A program made the position numbers and the translations under genes. A DNA stretch of 64,000 nucleotides from Pleurodeles waltl. Lineage: Eukaryota; Chordata; Amphibia; Caudata; Salamandridae. The notes beneath the pieces are model-generated. The model made no database searches. It worked only from the letters and a program-made list of their open reading frames with translations, and had not been told where the DNA came from. The stretch lies in NCBI RefSeq assembly GCF_031143425.1, contig NC_090446.1, positions 654,307,717 to 654,371,716 on the forward strand, given 5' to 3'. Positions 49,421 through 60,546 of this stretch are shown here, one piece after another. Within the stretch, counting starts at the first letter, position 1; each line of letters opens with the position of its first letter.

Positions 49421-50083
49421 TTCCTCTACTGCTGCAAGAATTAATCTTTAGACCTAGTCTTGCTAAGAAAGTCTAAATGCACATTAATAAAATTCATAGA
49501 CATAAATCCTATTGCACACCTTGCAATTGAATCTTAATACAAAGCAAAGTATTTTACTGAAAAGATTATTTACGACCTATTAGAACACTATTTAAATGTG
49601 CATTTCTTTTTCTGCGCACATATAACTCACATCAATAAAATGAATTCAATATAAGTATGATTAATTCATGATCATTTAATACTCATAATATACTTCATTT
49701 CTACTATTTCTTCTTAAAGATAATACTTTGAACATTAATTCAAGTCAGTAATTCACTCAAATATAAGTGCACAGTGTCTTCATGTTAAAAAGTGATGTCA
49801 AATACGAATGGAGGCCACATTGTCCACCATATTTCAAATGTGCAGATATTTACATTTCCACATTAATTTCTCTGTTAGACTTTTAAATGAAGGTTTGTAA
49901 GTCACCACATACTAACTTCTAGGCACTAATGTATTAGTAACATTTTATTGCTATCAGTTCCATCATGGTATAGCTCACGGAACGCATAGTAATCAAGTCT
50001 ATTTCAAGGCATATATGTGTTTGTTAGATGTGCCACAAACGTGCTTCAAAGAAATGGGGCCGATACCATGAATTTCACTTTAA
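49421..50083. other. Unassigned AT-rich stretch
   Basis: No feature supported. It is the insertion target of the next element. Confidence 0.4.
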
Positions 50084-50088
50084 CATAT
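50084..50088. repeat. Target-site duplication, left (CATAT)
   Basis: Matches 60542-60546 exactly. Confidence 0.9.
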
Positions 50089-52776
50089 TGTAGGAAGTTG
50101 GCTCTGTATGTGCTATTTCAAAGTAAGGAATAGCATGCACAGAGTCCAAGGGTTCCCCTTAGAGGTAAAATAGTGGTAAAAATAGATAATACTAATGCTC
50201 TATTTTGTGGTAGTGTGGTCGAGCAGTAGGCTTATCCAAGGAGTAGTGTTAAGCATTTGTTGTACATACACATAGACAATAAATGAGGTACACACACTCA
50301 GAGACAAATCCAGCCAATAGGTTTTTATATAGAAAAATATCTTTTCTTAGTTTATTTTAAGAACCACAGGTTCAAATTCTACATGTAATATCTCATTCGA
50401 AAGGTATTGCAGGTAAGTACTTTAGGAACTTCAAATCATAAAAATTGCATGTATACTTTTCAAGTTATTGACAAATAGCTGTTTTAAAAGTGGACACAGT
50501 GCAATTTTCAAAGTTCCTAGGGGAGGTAAGTTTTGGTTAGTTTTACCAGGTAAGTAAGACACTTACAGGGTTCAGTTCTTGGTCCAAGGTAGCCCACCGT
50601 TGGGGGTTCAGAGCAACCCCAAAGTCACCACACCAGCAGCTCAGGGCCGGTCAGGTGCAGAGTTCAAAGTGGTGCCCAAAACACATAGGCTAGAATGGAG
50701 AGAAGGGGGTGCCCCGGTTCCGGTCTGCTTGCAGGTAAGTACCCGTGTCTTCGGAGGGCAGACCAGGGGGGTTTTGTAGGGCACCGGGGGGGACACAAGC
50801 CCACACAGAAATTTCACCCTCAGCGGCGCGGGGGCGGCCGGGTGCAGTGTAGAAACAGGCGTCGGGTTCGCAATGTTAGTCTATGAGAGATCTCGGGATC
50901 TCTTCAGCGCTGCAGGCAGGCAAGGGGGGGGGTTCCTCGGGGAAACCTCCACTTGGGCAAGGGAGAGGGACTCCTGGGGGGTCACTTCTCCAGTGAAAGT
51001 CCGGTCCTTCAGGTCCTGGGGGCTGCGGGTGCAGGGTCTCTCCCAGGCGTCGGGACTTTAGGTTCAAAGAGTCGCGGTCAGGGGAAGCCTCGGGATTCCC
51101 TCTGCAGGCGGCGCTGTGGGGGCTCAGGGGGGACAGGTTTTGGTACTCACAGTATCAGAGTAGTCCTGGGGTCCCTCCTGAGGTGTCGGATCTCCACCAG
51201 CCGAGTCGGGGTCGCCGGGTGCAGTGTTGCAAGTCTCACGCTTCTTGCGGGGAGCTTGCAGGGTTCTTTCAAAGCTGCTGGAAACAAAGTTGCAGCCTTT
51301 CTTGGAGCAGGTCCGCTGTCCTCGGGAGTTTCTTGTCTTTTCGAAGCAGGGGCAGTCCTCAGAGGATGTCGAGGTCGCTGGTCCCTTTGGAAGGCGTCGC
51401 TGGAGCAGGATCTTTGGAAGGCAGGAGACAGGCCGGTGAGTTTCTGGAGCCAAGGCAGTTGTCGTCTTCTGGTCTTCCTCTGCAGGGGTTTTCAGCTAGG
51501 CAGTCCTTCTTCTTGTAGTTGCAGGAATCTAATTTTCTAGGGTTCAGGGTAGCCCTTAAATACTAAATTTAAGGGCGTGTTTAGGTCTGGGGGGTTAGTA
51601 GCCAATGGCTACTAGCCCTGAGGGTGGGTACACCCTCTTTGTGCCTCCTCCCAAGGGGAGGGGGTCACAATCCTAACCCTATTGGGGGAATCCTCCATCT
51701 GCAAGATGGAGGATTTCTAAAAGTCAGAGTCACCTCAGCTCAGGACACCTTAGGGGCTGTCCTGACTGGCCAGTGACTCCTCCTTGTTGCTTTCTTTGTT
51801 CCCTCCAGCCTTGCCGCCAAAAGTGGGGGCCGTGGCCGGAGGGGGCGGGCAACTCCACTAAGCTGGAGTGCCCTGCTGGGCTGTGACAAAGGGGTGAGCC
51901 TTTGAGGCTCACCGCCAGGTGTCACAGCTCCTGCCTGGGGGAGGTGTTAGCATCTCCACCCAGTGCAGGCTTTGTTACTGGCCTCAGAGTGACAAAGGCA
52001 CTCTCCCCATGGGGCCAGCAACATGTCTCTGGTGTGGCAGGCTGCTGGAACTAGTCAGCCTACACAGACAGTCGGTTAAGTTTCAGGGGGCACCTCTAAG
52101 GTGCCCTCTGGGGTGTATTTTGCAATAAAATGTACACTGGCATCAGTGTGCATTTATTGTGCTGAGAAGTTTGATACCAAACTTCCCAGTTTTCAGTGTA
52201 GCCATTATGGTGCTGTGGAGTTCGTGTTTGACAGACTCCCAGACCATATACTCTTATGGCTACCCTGCACTTACAATGTCTAAGGTTTTGTTTAGACACT
52301 GTAGGGGTACCATGCTCATGCACTGGTACCCTCACCTATGGTATAGTGCACCCTGCCTTAGGGCTGTAAGGCCTGCTAGAGGGGTGTCTTACCTATACTG
52401 CATAGGCAGTGAGAGGCTGGCATGGCACCCTGAGGGGAGTGCCATGTCGACTTACTCGTTTTGTCCTCACTAGCACACACAAGCTGGTAAGCAGTGTGTC
52501 TGTGCTGAGTGAGAGGTCTCCAGGGTGGCATAAGACATGCTGCAGCCCTTAGAGACCTTCCTTGGCATCAGGGCCCTTGGTACTAGAAGTACCAGTTACA
52601 AGGGACTTATCTGGATGCCAGGGTCTGCCAATTGTGGATACAAAAGTACAGGTTAGGGAAAGAACACTGGTGCTGGGGCCTGGTTAGCAGGCCTCAGCAC
52701 ACTTTCAATTGTAAACATAGCATCAGCAAAGGCAAAAAGTCAGGGGGCAACCATGCCAAGGAGGCATTTCCTTACA
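50089..52776 (-). mobile_element. Gmr1-like 3' LTR (2688 bp)
   Basis: 3' by element orientation. Nearly identical to 57856-60541; long open stretches within it are not supported as genes. Confidence 0.95.
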
Positions 52777-52790
52777 CAACCCCCCCCCAA
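52777..52790 (-). other. Polypurine tract
   Basis: The minus strand reads gtttggggggggg followed by ttg and the LTR start. The pol stop codon is only about 30 bp from the LTR. Confidence 0.8.
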
Positions 52791-52806
52791 ACGAAAGAGG
52801 ATGAGA

Positions 52807-55800
52807 CTAACCTCTCCCAAGAGAGTCTTCATTTTCTAAGTGGGAGAACCTGGAAAGGCCATCTGCATTGGCATGGGCAGTCCCAGGTCTGTGTTCCACT
52901 ATAAAGTCCATTCCCTGTAGGGAGATGGACCACCTCAACAGTTTAGGATTTTCACCTTTCATTTGCATCAGCCATTTGAGAGGTCTGTGGTCAGTTTGAA
53001 CTAGGAAGTGAGTCCCAAAGAGGTATGGTCTCAGCTTCTTCAGGGACCAAACCACAGCAAAGGCCTCCCTCTCAATGGCACTCCAACGCTGCTCCCTGGG
53101 GAGTAACCTCCTGCTAATGAAAGCAACAGGCTGGTCAAGGCCATCATCATTTGTTTGGGACAAAACTGCCCCTATCCCATGTTCAGAGGCATCAGTCTGC
53201 ACAATGAACTGCTTAGAATAATCTGGAGCTTTTAGAACTGGTGCTGAGCACATTGCTTGTTTCAGGGTGTCAAAGGCCTGTTGGCATTCCACAGTCCAGT
53301 TCACTTTCTTGGGCATTTTCTTGGAGGTGAGTTCAGTGAGGGCTGTCACAATGGATCCATATCCCTTCACAAACCTCCTGTAATACCCAGTCAAGCCTAG
53401 GAATGCCCTGACTTGAGTCTGGGTTTTTGGAGCTACCCAGTCCAGAATAGTCTGGATCTTGGGTTGGAGTGGCTGAACTTGGCCTCCACCTACAAGGTGG
53501 CCCAAGTAAACCACAGTTCCCTGCCCTATCTGGCATTTGGATGCCTTGATAGAGAGGCCTGCAGATTGCAGAGCCTTCAAACCCTTCTTCAGGTGGACCA
53601 GGTGATCCTGCCAGGTGGAGCTAAAGACAGCAATATCATCAAGATAAGCTGTGCTAAAGGACTCCAAGCCAGCAAGGACTTGATTCACCAACCTTTGGAA
53701 GGTGGCAGGGGCATTCTTTAAACCAAAGGGCATAACAGTAAACTGATAATGCCCATCAGGTGTGGAGAATGCTGTTTTCTCTTTTGCTCCAGGTGCCATT
53801 TTTATTTGCCAGTACCCTGCTGTCAAGTCAAAGGTACTTAAGAATTTGGCAGCACCTAATTTGTCTATGAGCTCATCAGCTCTTGGAATTGGATGAGCAT
53901 CTGTCTTGGTGACAGAATTGAGCCCTCTGTAGTCCACACAAAACCTCATCTCTTTCTTTCCATCTTTGGTGTGAGGTTTGGGGACTAAGACCACTGGGCT
54001 AGCCCAGGGGCTGTCAGAGCGCTCAATTACTCCCAATTCCAGCATCTTGTGGACTTCCACCTTGATGCTTTCCTTAACATGGTCAGATTGTCTAAAGATT
54101 TTGTTCTTGACAGGCATGCTGTCTCCTGTGTCCACATCATGGGTACACAGGTGTGTCTGACCAGGGGTTAAGGAGAAGAGTTCAGGAAACTGTTGTAGGA
54201 CTCTCCTACAATCAGCTTGCTGTTGGCCAGAGAGGGTGTCTGAGTAGATCACTCCATCTACTGTGCCATCTTTTGGGTCTGATGACAGAAGATCAGGGAG
54301 AGGTTCACTCTCTGCCTCCTGATCCTCATCTGTTACCATCAACAGATTCACATCAGCCCTGTCATGGAAGAGCTTAAGGCGGTTCACATGGATCACCCTC
54401 TTGGGGCTCCTGCTTGTGCCCAGGTCCACCAGGTAGGTGACCTGACTCTTCCTTTCTAGTACTGGGTAAGGGCCACTCCATTTGTCCTGGAGTGCCCTGG
54501 GAGCCACAGGCTCCAGAACCCAGACTTTCTGCCCTGGTTGGAACTCAACCAGTGCAGCCTTTTGGTCATACCAAAACTTCTGGAGCTGTTGGCTGGCCTC
54601 AAGGTTTTTGGTTGCCTTTTCCATGTACTCTGCCATTCTAGAGCGAAGGCCAAGTACATAGTCCACTATGTCCTGTTTAGGCTCATGGAGAGGTCTCTCC
54701 CAGCCTTCTTTAACAAGGGCAAGTGGTCCCCTTACAGGATGACCAAACAGAAGTTCAAAGGGTGAGAATCCTACTCCCTTCTGTGGCACCTCTCTGTAAG
54801 CGAAAAGCAGACATGGCAAGAGGACATCCCATCTCCTTTTGAGCTTTTCTGGGAGCCCCATGATCATGCCTTTTAATGTCTTGTTGAATCTCTCAACCAA
54901 GCCATTAGTTTGTGGATGGTATGGTGTAGTGAATTTATAAGTCACTCCACACTCATTCCACATGTGCTTTAGGTATGCTGACATGAAGTTGGTACCTCTG
55001 TCAGACACCACCTCCTTAGGGAAACCCACTCTGGTAAAGATACCAATGAGGGCCTTGGCTACTGCAGGGGCAGTAGTCGACCTAAGGGGAATAGCTTCAG
55101 GATACCTGGTAGCATGATCCACTACTACCAGGATATACATATTTCCTGAGGCTGTGGGAGGTTCTAGTGGACCAACTATGTCCACACCCACTCTTTCAAA
55201 GGGAACCCCCACCACTGGAAGTGGAATGAGGGGGGCCTTTGGATGCCCACCTGTCTTACCACTGGCTTGACAGGTGGGGCAGGAGAGGCAAAACTCCTTA
55301 ACCATGTTGGACATATTGGGCCAGTAGAAGTGGTTGACTAACCTCTCCCACGTCTTGGTTTGTCCCAAATGTCCAGCAAGGGGAATGTCATGGGCCAATG
55401 TTAGGATGAACTTCCTGAACAGCTGAGGCACTACCACTCTCCTAGTGGCACCAGGTTTGGGGTCTCTGGCCTCAGTGTACAGGAGTCCATCTTCCCAATA
55501 GACCCTATGTGTTCCATTTTTCTTGCCTTTGGACTCTTCAGCAGCTTGCTGCCTAAGGCCTTCAAGAGAGGGACAGGTTTCTTGTCCCTTACACAGCTCC
55601 TCCCTTGAGGGTTCCCCTGGGCCTAAGAGCTCAACCTGATAAGGTTCAAGCTCCAAAGGCTCAGTTCCCTCAGAGGGCAGAACTTCTTCCTGAGAAGAGA
55701 GGTTCCCTTTCTTTTGCTGTGTTGCAGTTGGTTTCCCAACTGACTTTCCTGTTCTCTTGGTAGGCTGGGCCATTCTTCCAGACTCCAGCTCTACTTGTTC

Positions 55801-57585
55801 ACCCTGTGCCTTGCATTGTGCTCTTGTTTTCACACACACCAGTTCAGGGATACCCAGCATTGCTGCATGGGTTTTTAGTTCTACCTCAGCCCATGCTGAG
55901 GACTCCAGGTCATTTCCAAGCAGACAGTCCACTGGGATATTTGAGGAGACCACCACCTGTTTCAGGCCATTGACCCCTCCCCATTCTAAAGTAACCATTG
56001 CCATGGGATGTACTTTTCTCTGATTGTCAGCGTTGGTGACTGTGTAAGTTTTTCCAGTCAGGTATTGGCCAGGGGAAACCAGTTTCTCTGTCACCATGGT
56101 GACACTGGCACCTGTATCCCTCAGGCCCTCTATTCTAGTCCCATTAATTAAGAGTTGCTGTCTGTATTTTTGCATGTTAGGCGGCCAGACAGCTAGTGTG
56201 GCTAAATCCACCCCACCCTCAGAAACTAGAGTAGCTTCAGTGTGGACCCTGATTTGCTCTGGGCACACTGTTGATCCCACTTGGAGACTAGCCATACCAG
56301 TGTTACCTGGATGGGAGTTTGGAGTGGAACCTTTCTTGGGACAGGCCTTGTCTCCAGTTTGGTGTCCATGCTGTTTACAGCTATGACACCAGGCCTTTTT
56401 GGGATCAAAGTTTTTACCCTTGTACCCATTGTTTTGTGAAGAGGCTCTGGGCCCACCCTCCTGTGCAGGTTTTTGGGGGCCTGTAGAAGACTCTTTACTA
56501 TTTTTAGTTTTGGTTGTCTCATCACTCTTCCCCTGGGGAGTCTTTGTGACCCCTTTCTTTTGGTCACCCCCTGTTGAAGTCTTGGACACCCTTGTCTTGA
56601 CCCAATGGTCCGCCTTCTTTCCCAATTCTTGGGGAGAAATTGGTCCTAGGTCTACCAGATGCTGATGCAGTTTATCATTGAAACAATTACTTAACAGGTG
56701 TTCTTTCACAAATAAATTGTACAGCCCATCATAATTACTTACACCACTGCCTTGAATCCAACCATCTAGTGTTTTCACTGAGTAGTCAACAAAGTCAACC
56801 CAGGTCTGGCTCGAGGATTTTTGAGCCCCCCTGAACCTAATCCTGTACTCCTCAGTGGAGAATCCAAAGCCCTCAATCAGGGTACCCTTCATGAGGTCAT
56901 AAGATTCTGCATCTTTTCCAGAGAGTGTGAGGAGTCTATCCCTACACTTTCCAGTGAACATTTCCCAAAGGAGAGCACCCCAGTGAGATCTGTTCACTTT
57001 TCTGGTTACACAAGCCCTCTCAAAAGCTGTGAACCACTTGGTGATGTCATCACCATCTTCAAATTTTGTCACAATCCCTTTGGGGATTTTTAACATGTCA
57101 GGAGAATCTCTGACCCTATTTATATTGCTGCCACCATTGATGGGTCCTAGGCCCATCTCTTGTCTTTCCCTTTCTATGGCTAGGAGCTGTCTCTCTAAAG
57201 CCAATCTTTTGGCCATCCTGGCTAACAGGAGGTCATCTTCACTGAGAGCATCCTCAGTGATTTCAGAAATGTGGGACCCTCCTGTGAGGGACTCACTATT
57301 TCTGACTAACACAGTTGGAGACAGGACTTGAGGGGTCCTGTTCTCCCTATTTAGGACTGGAGGAGGGACATTGGCCTCCAAGTCACTAATTTCTTCCTCT
57401 GTGAGGTCATCATCAGAGGGGTTGGCTTTTTCAAACTCTGCCAACAGCTCCTGGAGCTGAATTTTGGTAGGTCTGGAGCCAATGGTTATTTTTTTGATAT
57501 TACAGAGAGACCTTAGCTCCCTCATCTTAAGATGGAGGTAAGGTGTGGTGTCGAGTTCCACCACATTCATCTCTGTATCAGACAT
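52807..57585 (-). CDS. gag-pol: Gag-Pol polyprotein, Gmr1-like, 1592 aa, intact
   Basis: ATG at 57585, TAG at 52807. Residues ~1-340 are Gag with a helical capsid of the SCAN-related kind (~170-335). A zinc knuckle near 397-412 reads CHSCKQHGHQTGDKAC (C-x2-C-x4-H-x6-C, wider than usual at the end). Protease has DTGAS near 489 and LLGND. Integrase follows directly: H-x3-H region ~730 with CLSCPTC, core with VDIVGP ~803, SDRGTNF ~861 and GLVERFNK ~897, and a WSGPYPV end domain ~1045. RT comes after integrase: FCVDYRGLN ~1216 and AYLDDIAVF ~1313, with catalytic Asp pair present. RNase H: QTDASEHG ~1463, then QTDHRPLKW and HANADGLSR near the C-terminus. One frame with no gag-pol shift, so processing must be by protease alone. 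Confidence 0.95.
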   Translation of the reverse strand: MSDTEMNVVELDTTPYLHLKMRELRSLCNIKKITIGSRPTKIQLQELLAEFEKANPSDDDLTEEEISDLEANVPPPVLNRENRTPQVLSPTVLVRNSESLTGGSHISEITEDALSEDDLLLARMAKRLALERQLLAIERERQEMGLGPINGGSNINRVRDSPDMLKIPKGIVTKFEDGDDITKWFTAFERACVTRKVNRSHWGALLWEMFTGKCRDRLLTLSGKDAESYDLMKGTLIEGFGFSTEEYRIRFRGAQKSSSQTWVDFVDYSVKTLDGWIQGSGVSNYDGLYNLFVKEHLLSNCFNDKLHQHLVDLGPISPQELGKKADHWVKTRVSKTSTGGDQKKGVTKTPQGKSDETTKTKNSKESSTGPQKPAQEGGPRASSQNNGYKGKNFDPKKAWCHSCKQHGHQTGDKACPKKGSTPNSHPGNTGMASLQVGSTVCPEQIRVHTEATLVSEGGVDLATLAVWPPNMQKYRQQLLINGTRIEGLRDTGASVTMVTEKLVSPGQYLTGKTYTVTNADNQRKVHPMAMVTLEWGGVNGLKQVVVSSNIPVDCLLGNDLESSAWAEVELKTHAAMLGIPELVCVKTRAQCKAQGEQVELESGRMAQPTKRTGKSVGKPTATQQKKGNLSSQEEVLPSEGTEPLELEPYQVELLGPGEPSREELCKGQETCPSLEGLRQQAAEESKGKKNGTHRVYWEDGLLYTEARDPKPGATRRVVVPQLFRKFILTLAHDIPLAGHLGQTKTWERLVNHFYWPNMSNMVKEFCLSCPTCQASGKTGGHPKAPLIPLPVVGVPFERVGVDIVGPLEPPTASGNMYILVVVDHATRYPEAIPLRSTTAPAVAKALIGIFTRVGFPKEVVSDRGTNFMSAYLKHMWNECGVTYKFTTPYHPQTNGLVERFNKTLKGMIMGLPEKLKRRWDVLLPCLLFAYREVPQKGVGFSPFELLFGHPVRGPLALVKEGWERPLHEPKQDIVDYVLGLRSRMAEYMEKATKNLEASQQLQKFWYDQKAALVEFQPGQKVWVLEPVAPRALQDKWSGPYPVLERKSQVTYLVDLGTSRSPKRVIHVNRLKLFHDRADVNLLMVTDEDQEAESEPLPDLLSSDPKDGTVDGVIYSDTLSGQQQADCRRVLQQFPELFSLTPGQTHLCTHDVDTGDSMPVKNKIFRQSDHVKESIKVEVHKMLELGVIERSDSPWASPVVLVPKPHTKDGKKEMRFCVDYRGLNSVTKTDAHPIPRADELIDKLGAAKFLSTFDLTAGYWQIKMAPGAKEKTAFSTPDGHYQFTVMPFGLKNAPATFQRLVNQVLAGLESFSTAYLDDIAVFSSTWQDHLVHLKKGLKALQSAGLSIKASKCQIGQGTVVYLGHLVGGGQVQPLQPKIQTILDWVAPKTQTQVRAFLGLTGYYRRFVKGYGSIVTALTELTSKKMPKKVNWTVECQQAFDTLKQAMCSAPVLKAPDYSKQFIVQTDASEHGIGAVLSQTNDDGLDQPVAFISRRLLPREQRWSAIEREAFAVVWSLKKLRPYLFGTHFLVQTDHRPLKWLMQMKGENPKLLRWSISLQGMDFIVEHRPGTAHANADGLSRFSHLENEDSLGRG

Positions 57586-57836
57586 TATTTTGCTAAGAGT
57601 TGGAAGACTTTTTAAAGAATCTAAAACTGTTTCTAGAATCTAATTTCAAACTTTTAACAAACTTTTAAACTCTAAAAGACAATGCTAAACAGGGACTTAA
57701 CACACAAGGCCCTAGCAGGACTTTTAAGAATTTAGAAAAATTTCAAATTGCAAAAATGAATTTCTAATGACAATTTTGGAATTTGTCGTGTGATCAGGTA
57801 TTGGCTGAGTAGTCCAGCAAATGCAAAGTCTTGTAC
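57586..57836 (-). other. 5' untranslated leader of Gmr1-like element
   Basis: About 250 bp between primer site and ATG. No additional motif seen. Confidence 0.7.
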
Positions 57837-57854
57837 CCCACCGCTGATCCACCA
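57837..57854 (-). other. Candidate primer-binding site
   Basis: The minus strand reads TGGTGGATCAGCGGTGGG, 1 nt from the 5' LTR. It resembles the complement of a tRNA-Leu 3' end (TGGTGGCAGCGGTGGG) except for a 2-nt insertion. tRNA identity is tentative. Confidence 0.45.
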
Positions 57855-57855
57855 A

Positions 57856-60541
57856 TGTAGGAAGTTGGCTCTGTATGTGCTATTTCAAAGTAAGGAATAG
57901 CATGCACAGAGTCCAAGGGTTCCCCTTAGAGGTAAAATAGTGGTAAAAATAGATAATACTAATGCTCTATTTTGTGGTAGTGTGGTCGAGCAGTAGGCTT
58001 ATCCAAGGAGTAGTGTTAAGCATTTGTTGTACATACACATAGACAATAAATGAGGTACACACACTCAGAGACAAATCCAGCCAATAGGTTTTTATATAGA
58101 AAAATATCTTTTCTTAGTTTATTTTAAGAACCACAGGTTCAAATTCTACATGTAATATCTCATTCGAAAGGTATTGCAGGTAAGTACTTTAGGAACTTCA
58201 AATCATAAAAATTGCATGTATACTTTTCAAGTTATTGACAAATAGCTGTTTTAAAAGTGGACACAGTGCAATTTTCAAAGTTCCTAGGGGAGGTAAGTTT
58301 TGGTTAGTTTTACCAGGTAAGTAAGACACTTACAGGGTTCAGTTCTTGGTCCAAGGTAGCCCACCGTTGGGGGTTCAGAGCAACCCCAAAGTCACCACAC
58401 CAGCAGCTCAGGGCCGGTCAGGTGCAGAGTTCAAAGTGGTGCCCAAAACACATAGGCTAGAATGGAGAGAAGGGGGTGCCCCGGTTCCGGTCTGCTTGCA
58501 GGTAAGTACCCGCGTCTTCGGAGGGCAGACCAGGGGGGTTTTGTAGGGCACCGGGGGGGACACAAGCCCACACAGAAATTTCACCCTCAGCGGCGCGGGG
58601 GCGGCCGGGTGCAGTGTAGAAACAGGCGTCGGGTTCGCAATGTTAGTCTATGAGAGATCTCGGGATCTCTTCAGCGCTGCAGGCAGGCAAGGGGGGGGTT
58701 CCTCGGGGAAACCTCCACTTGGGCAAGGGAGAGGGACTCCTGGGGGTCACTTCTCCAGTGAAAGTCCGGTCCTTCAGGTCCTGGGGGCTGCGGGTGCAGG
58801 GTCTCTCCCAGGCGTCGGGATTTTAGGTTCAAAGAGTCGCGGTCAGGGGAAGCCTCGGGATTCCCTCTGCAGGCGGCGCTGTGGGGGCTCAGGGGGGACA
58901 GGTTTTGGTACTCACAGTATCAGAGTAGTCCTGGGGTCCCTCCTGAGGTGTCGGATCTCCACCAGCCGAGTCGGGCTCGTCGGGTGCAGTGTTGCAAGTC
59001 TCACGCTTCTTGCGGGGAGCTTGCAGGGTTCTTTCAAAGCTGCTGGAAACAAAGTTGCAGCCTTTCTTGGAGCAGGTCCGCTGTCCTCGGGAGTTTCTTG
59101 TCTTTTCGAAGCAGGGGCAGTCCTCAGAGGATGTCGAGGTCGCTGGTCCCTTTGGAAGGCGTCGCTGGAGCAGGATCTTTGGAAGGCAGGAGACAGGCCG
59201 GTGAGTTTCTGGAGCCAAGGCAGTTGTCGTCTTCTGGTCTTCCTCTGCAGGGGTTTTCAGCTAGGCAGTCCTTCTTCTTGTAGTTGCAGGAATCTAATTT
59301 TCTAGGGTTCAGGGTAGCCCTTAAATACTAAATTTAAGGGCGTGTTTAGGTCTGGGGGGTTAGTAGCCAATGGCTACTAGCCCTGAGGGTGGGTACACCC
59401 TCTTTGTGCCTCCTCCCAAGGGGAGGGGGTCACAATCCTAACCCTATTGGGGGAATCCTCCATCTGCAAGATGGAGGATTTCTAAAAGTCAGAGTCACCT
59501 CAGCTCAGGACACCTTAGGGGCTGTCCTGACTGGCCAGTGACTCCTCCTTGTTGCTTTCTTTGTTCCCTCCAGCCTTGCCGCCAAAAGTGGGGGCCGTGG
59601 CCGGAGGGGGCGGGCAACTCCACTAAGCTGGAGTGCCCTGCTGGGCTGTGACAAAGGGGTGAGCCTTTGAGGCTCACCGCCAGGTGTCACAGCTCCTGCC
59701 TGGGGGAGGTGTTAGCATCTCCACCCAGTGCAGGCTTTGTTACTGGCCTCAGAGTGACAAAGGCACTCTCCCCATGGGGCCAGCAACATGTCTCTGGTGT
59801 GGCAGGCTGCTGGAACTAGTCAGCCTACACAGACAGTCGGTTAAGTTTCAGGGGGCACCTCTAAGGTGCCCTCTGGGGTGTATTTTGCAATAAAATGTAC
59901 ACTGGCATCAGTGTGCATTTATTGTGCTGAGAAGTTTGATACCAAACTTCCCAGTTTTCAGTGTAGCCATTATGGTGCTGTGGAGTTCGTGTTTGACAGA
60001 CTCCCAGACCATATACTCTTATGGCTACCCTGCACTTACAATGTCTAAGGTTTTGTTTAGACACTGTAGGGGTACCATGCTCATGCACTGGTACCCTCAC
60101 CTATGGTATAGTGCACCCTGCCTTAGGGCTGTAAGGCCTGCTAGAGGGGTGTCTTACCTATACTGCATAGGCAGTGAGAGGCTGGCATGGCACCCTGAGG
60201 GGAGTGCCATGTCGACTTACTCGTTTTGTCCTCACTAGCACACACAAGCTGGTAAGCAGTGTGTCTGTGCTGAGTGAGAGGTCTCCAGGGTGGCATAAGA
60301 CATGCTGCAGCCCTTAGAGACCTTCCTTGGCATCAGGGCCCTTGGTACTAGAAGTACCAGTTACAAGGGACTTATCTGGATGCCAGGGTCTGCCAATTGT
60401 GGATACAAAAGTACAGGTTAGGGAAAGAACACTGGTGCTGGGGCCTGGTTAGCAGGCCTCAGCACACTTTCAATTGTAAACATAGCATCAGCAAAGGCAA
60501 AAAGTCAGGGGGCAACCATGCCAAGGAGGCATTTCCTTACA
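57856..60541 (-). mobile_element. Gmr1-like 5' LTR (2686 bp)
   Basis: Counterpart of 50089-52776. Differences: a T/C near 58513, two G-run length changes (~58690-58750), a C/T near 58821, and two changes near 58977-58980. Confidence 0.95.
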
Positions 60542-60546
60542 CATAT
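60542..60546. repeat. Target-site duplication, right (CATAT)
   Basis: Matches 50084-50088. Confidence 0.9.

Larger units (their letters stand above)
50089..60541 (-). mobile_element. Complete Gmr1-like Ty3/gypsy retrotransposon, 10.45 kb
   Basis: LTRs of ~2.69 kb (TG...CA) flank one long ORF on the minus strand. CATAT duplication, G-run polypurine tract and candidate primer site are all in place. Domain order is Gag, protease, integrase, RT, RNase H. That Copia-like order in an otherwise Ty3/gypsy-type element is the hallmark of the Gmr1-like group of deuterostomes. Four substitutions and two 1-nt indels were seen between LTRs, and the ORF is intact, so the insertion is very young and may be competent. 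Antisense to NSG2. Confidence 0.95.

Noticed and set aside
58640..59305. 221-codon open frame in the Gmr1-like 5' LTR (shorter counterpart 50953-51540)
   Set aside because: Lies on the strand opposite to the element; length differs between the two LTRs because of G-run indels; composition is that of GC-rich LTR DNA.
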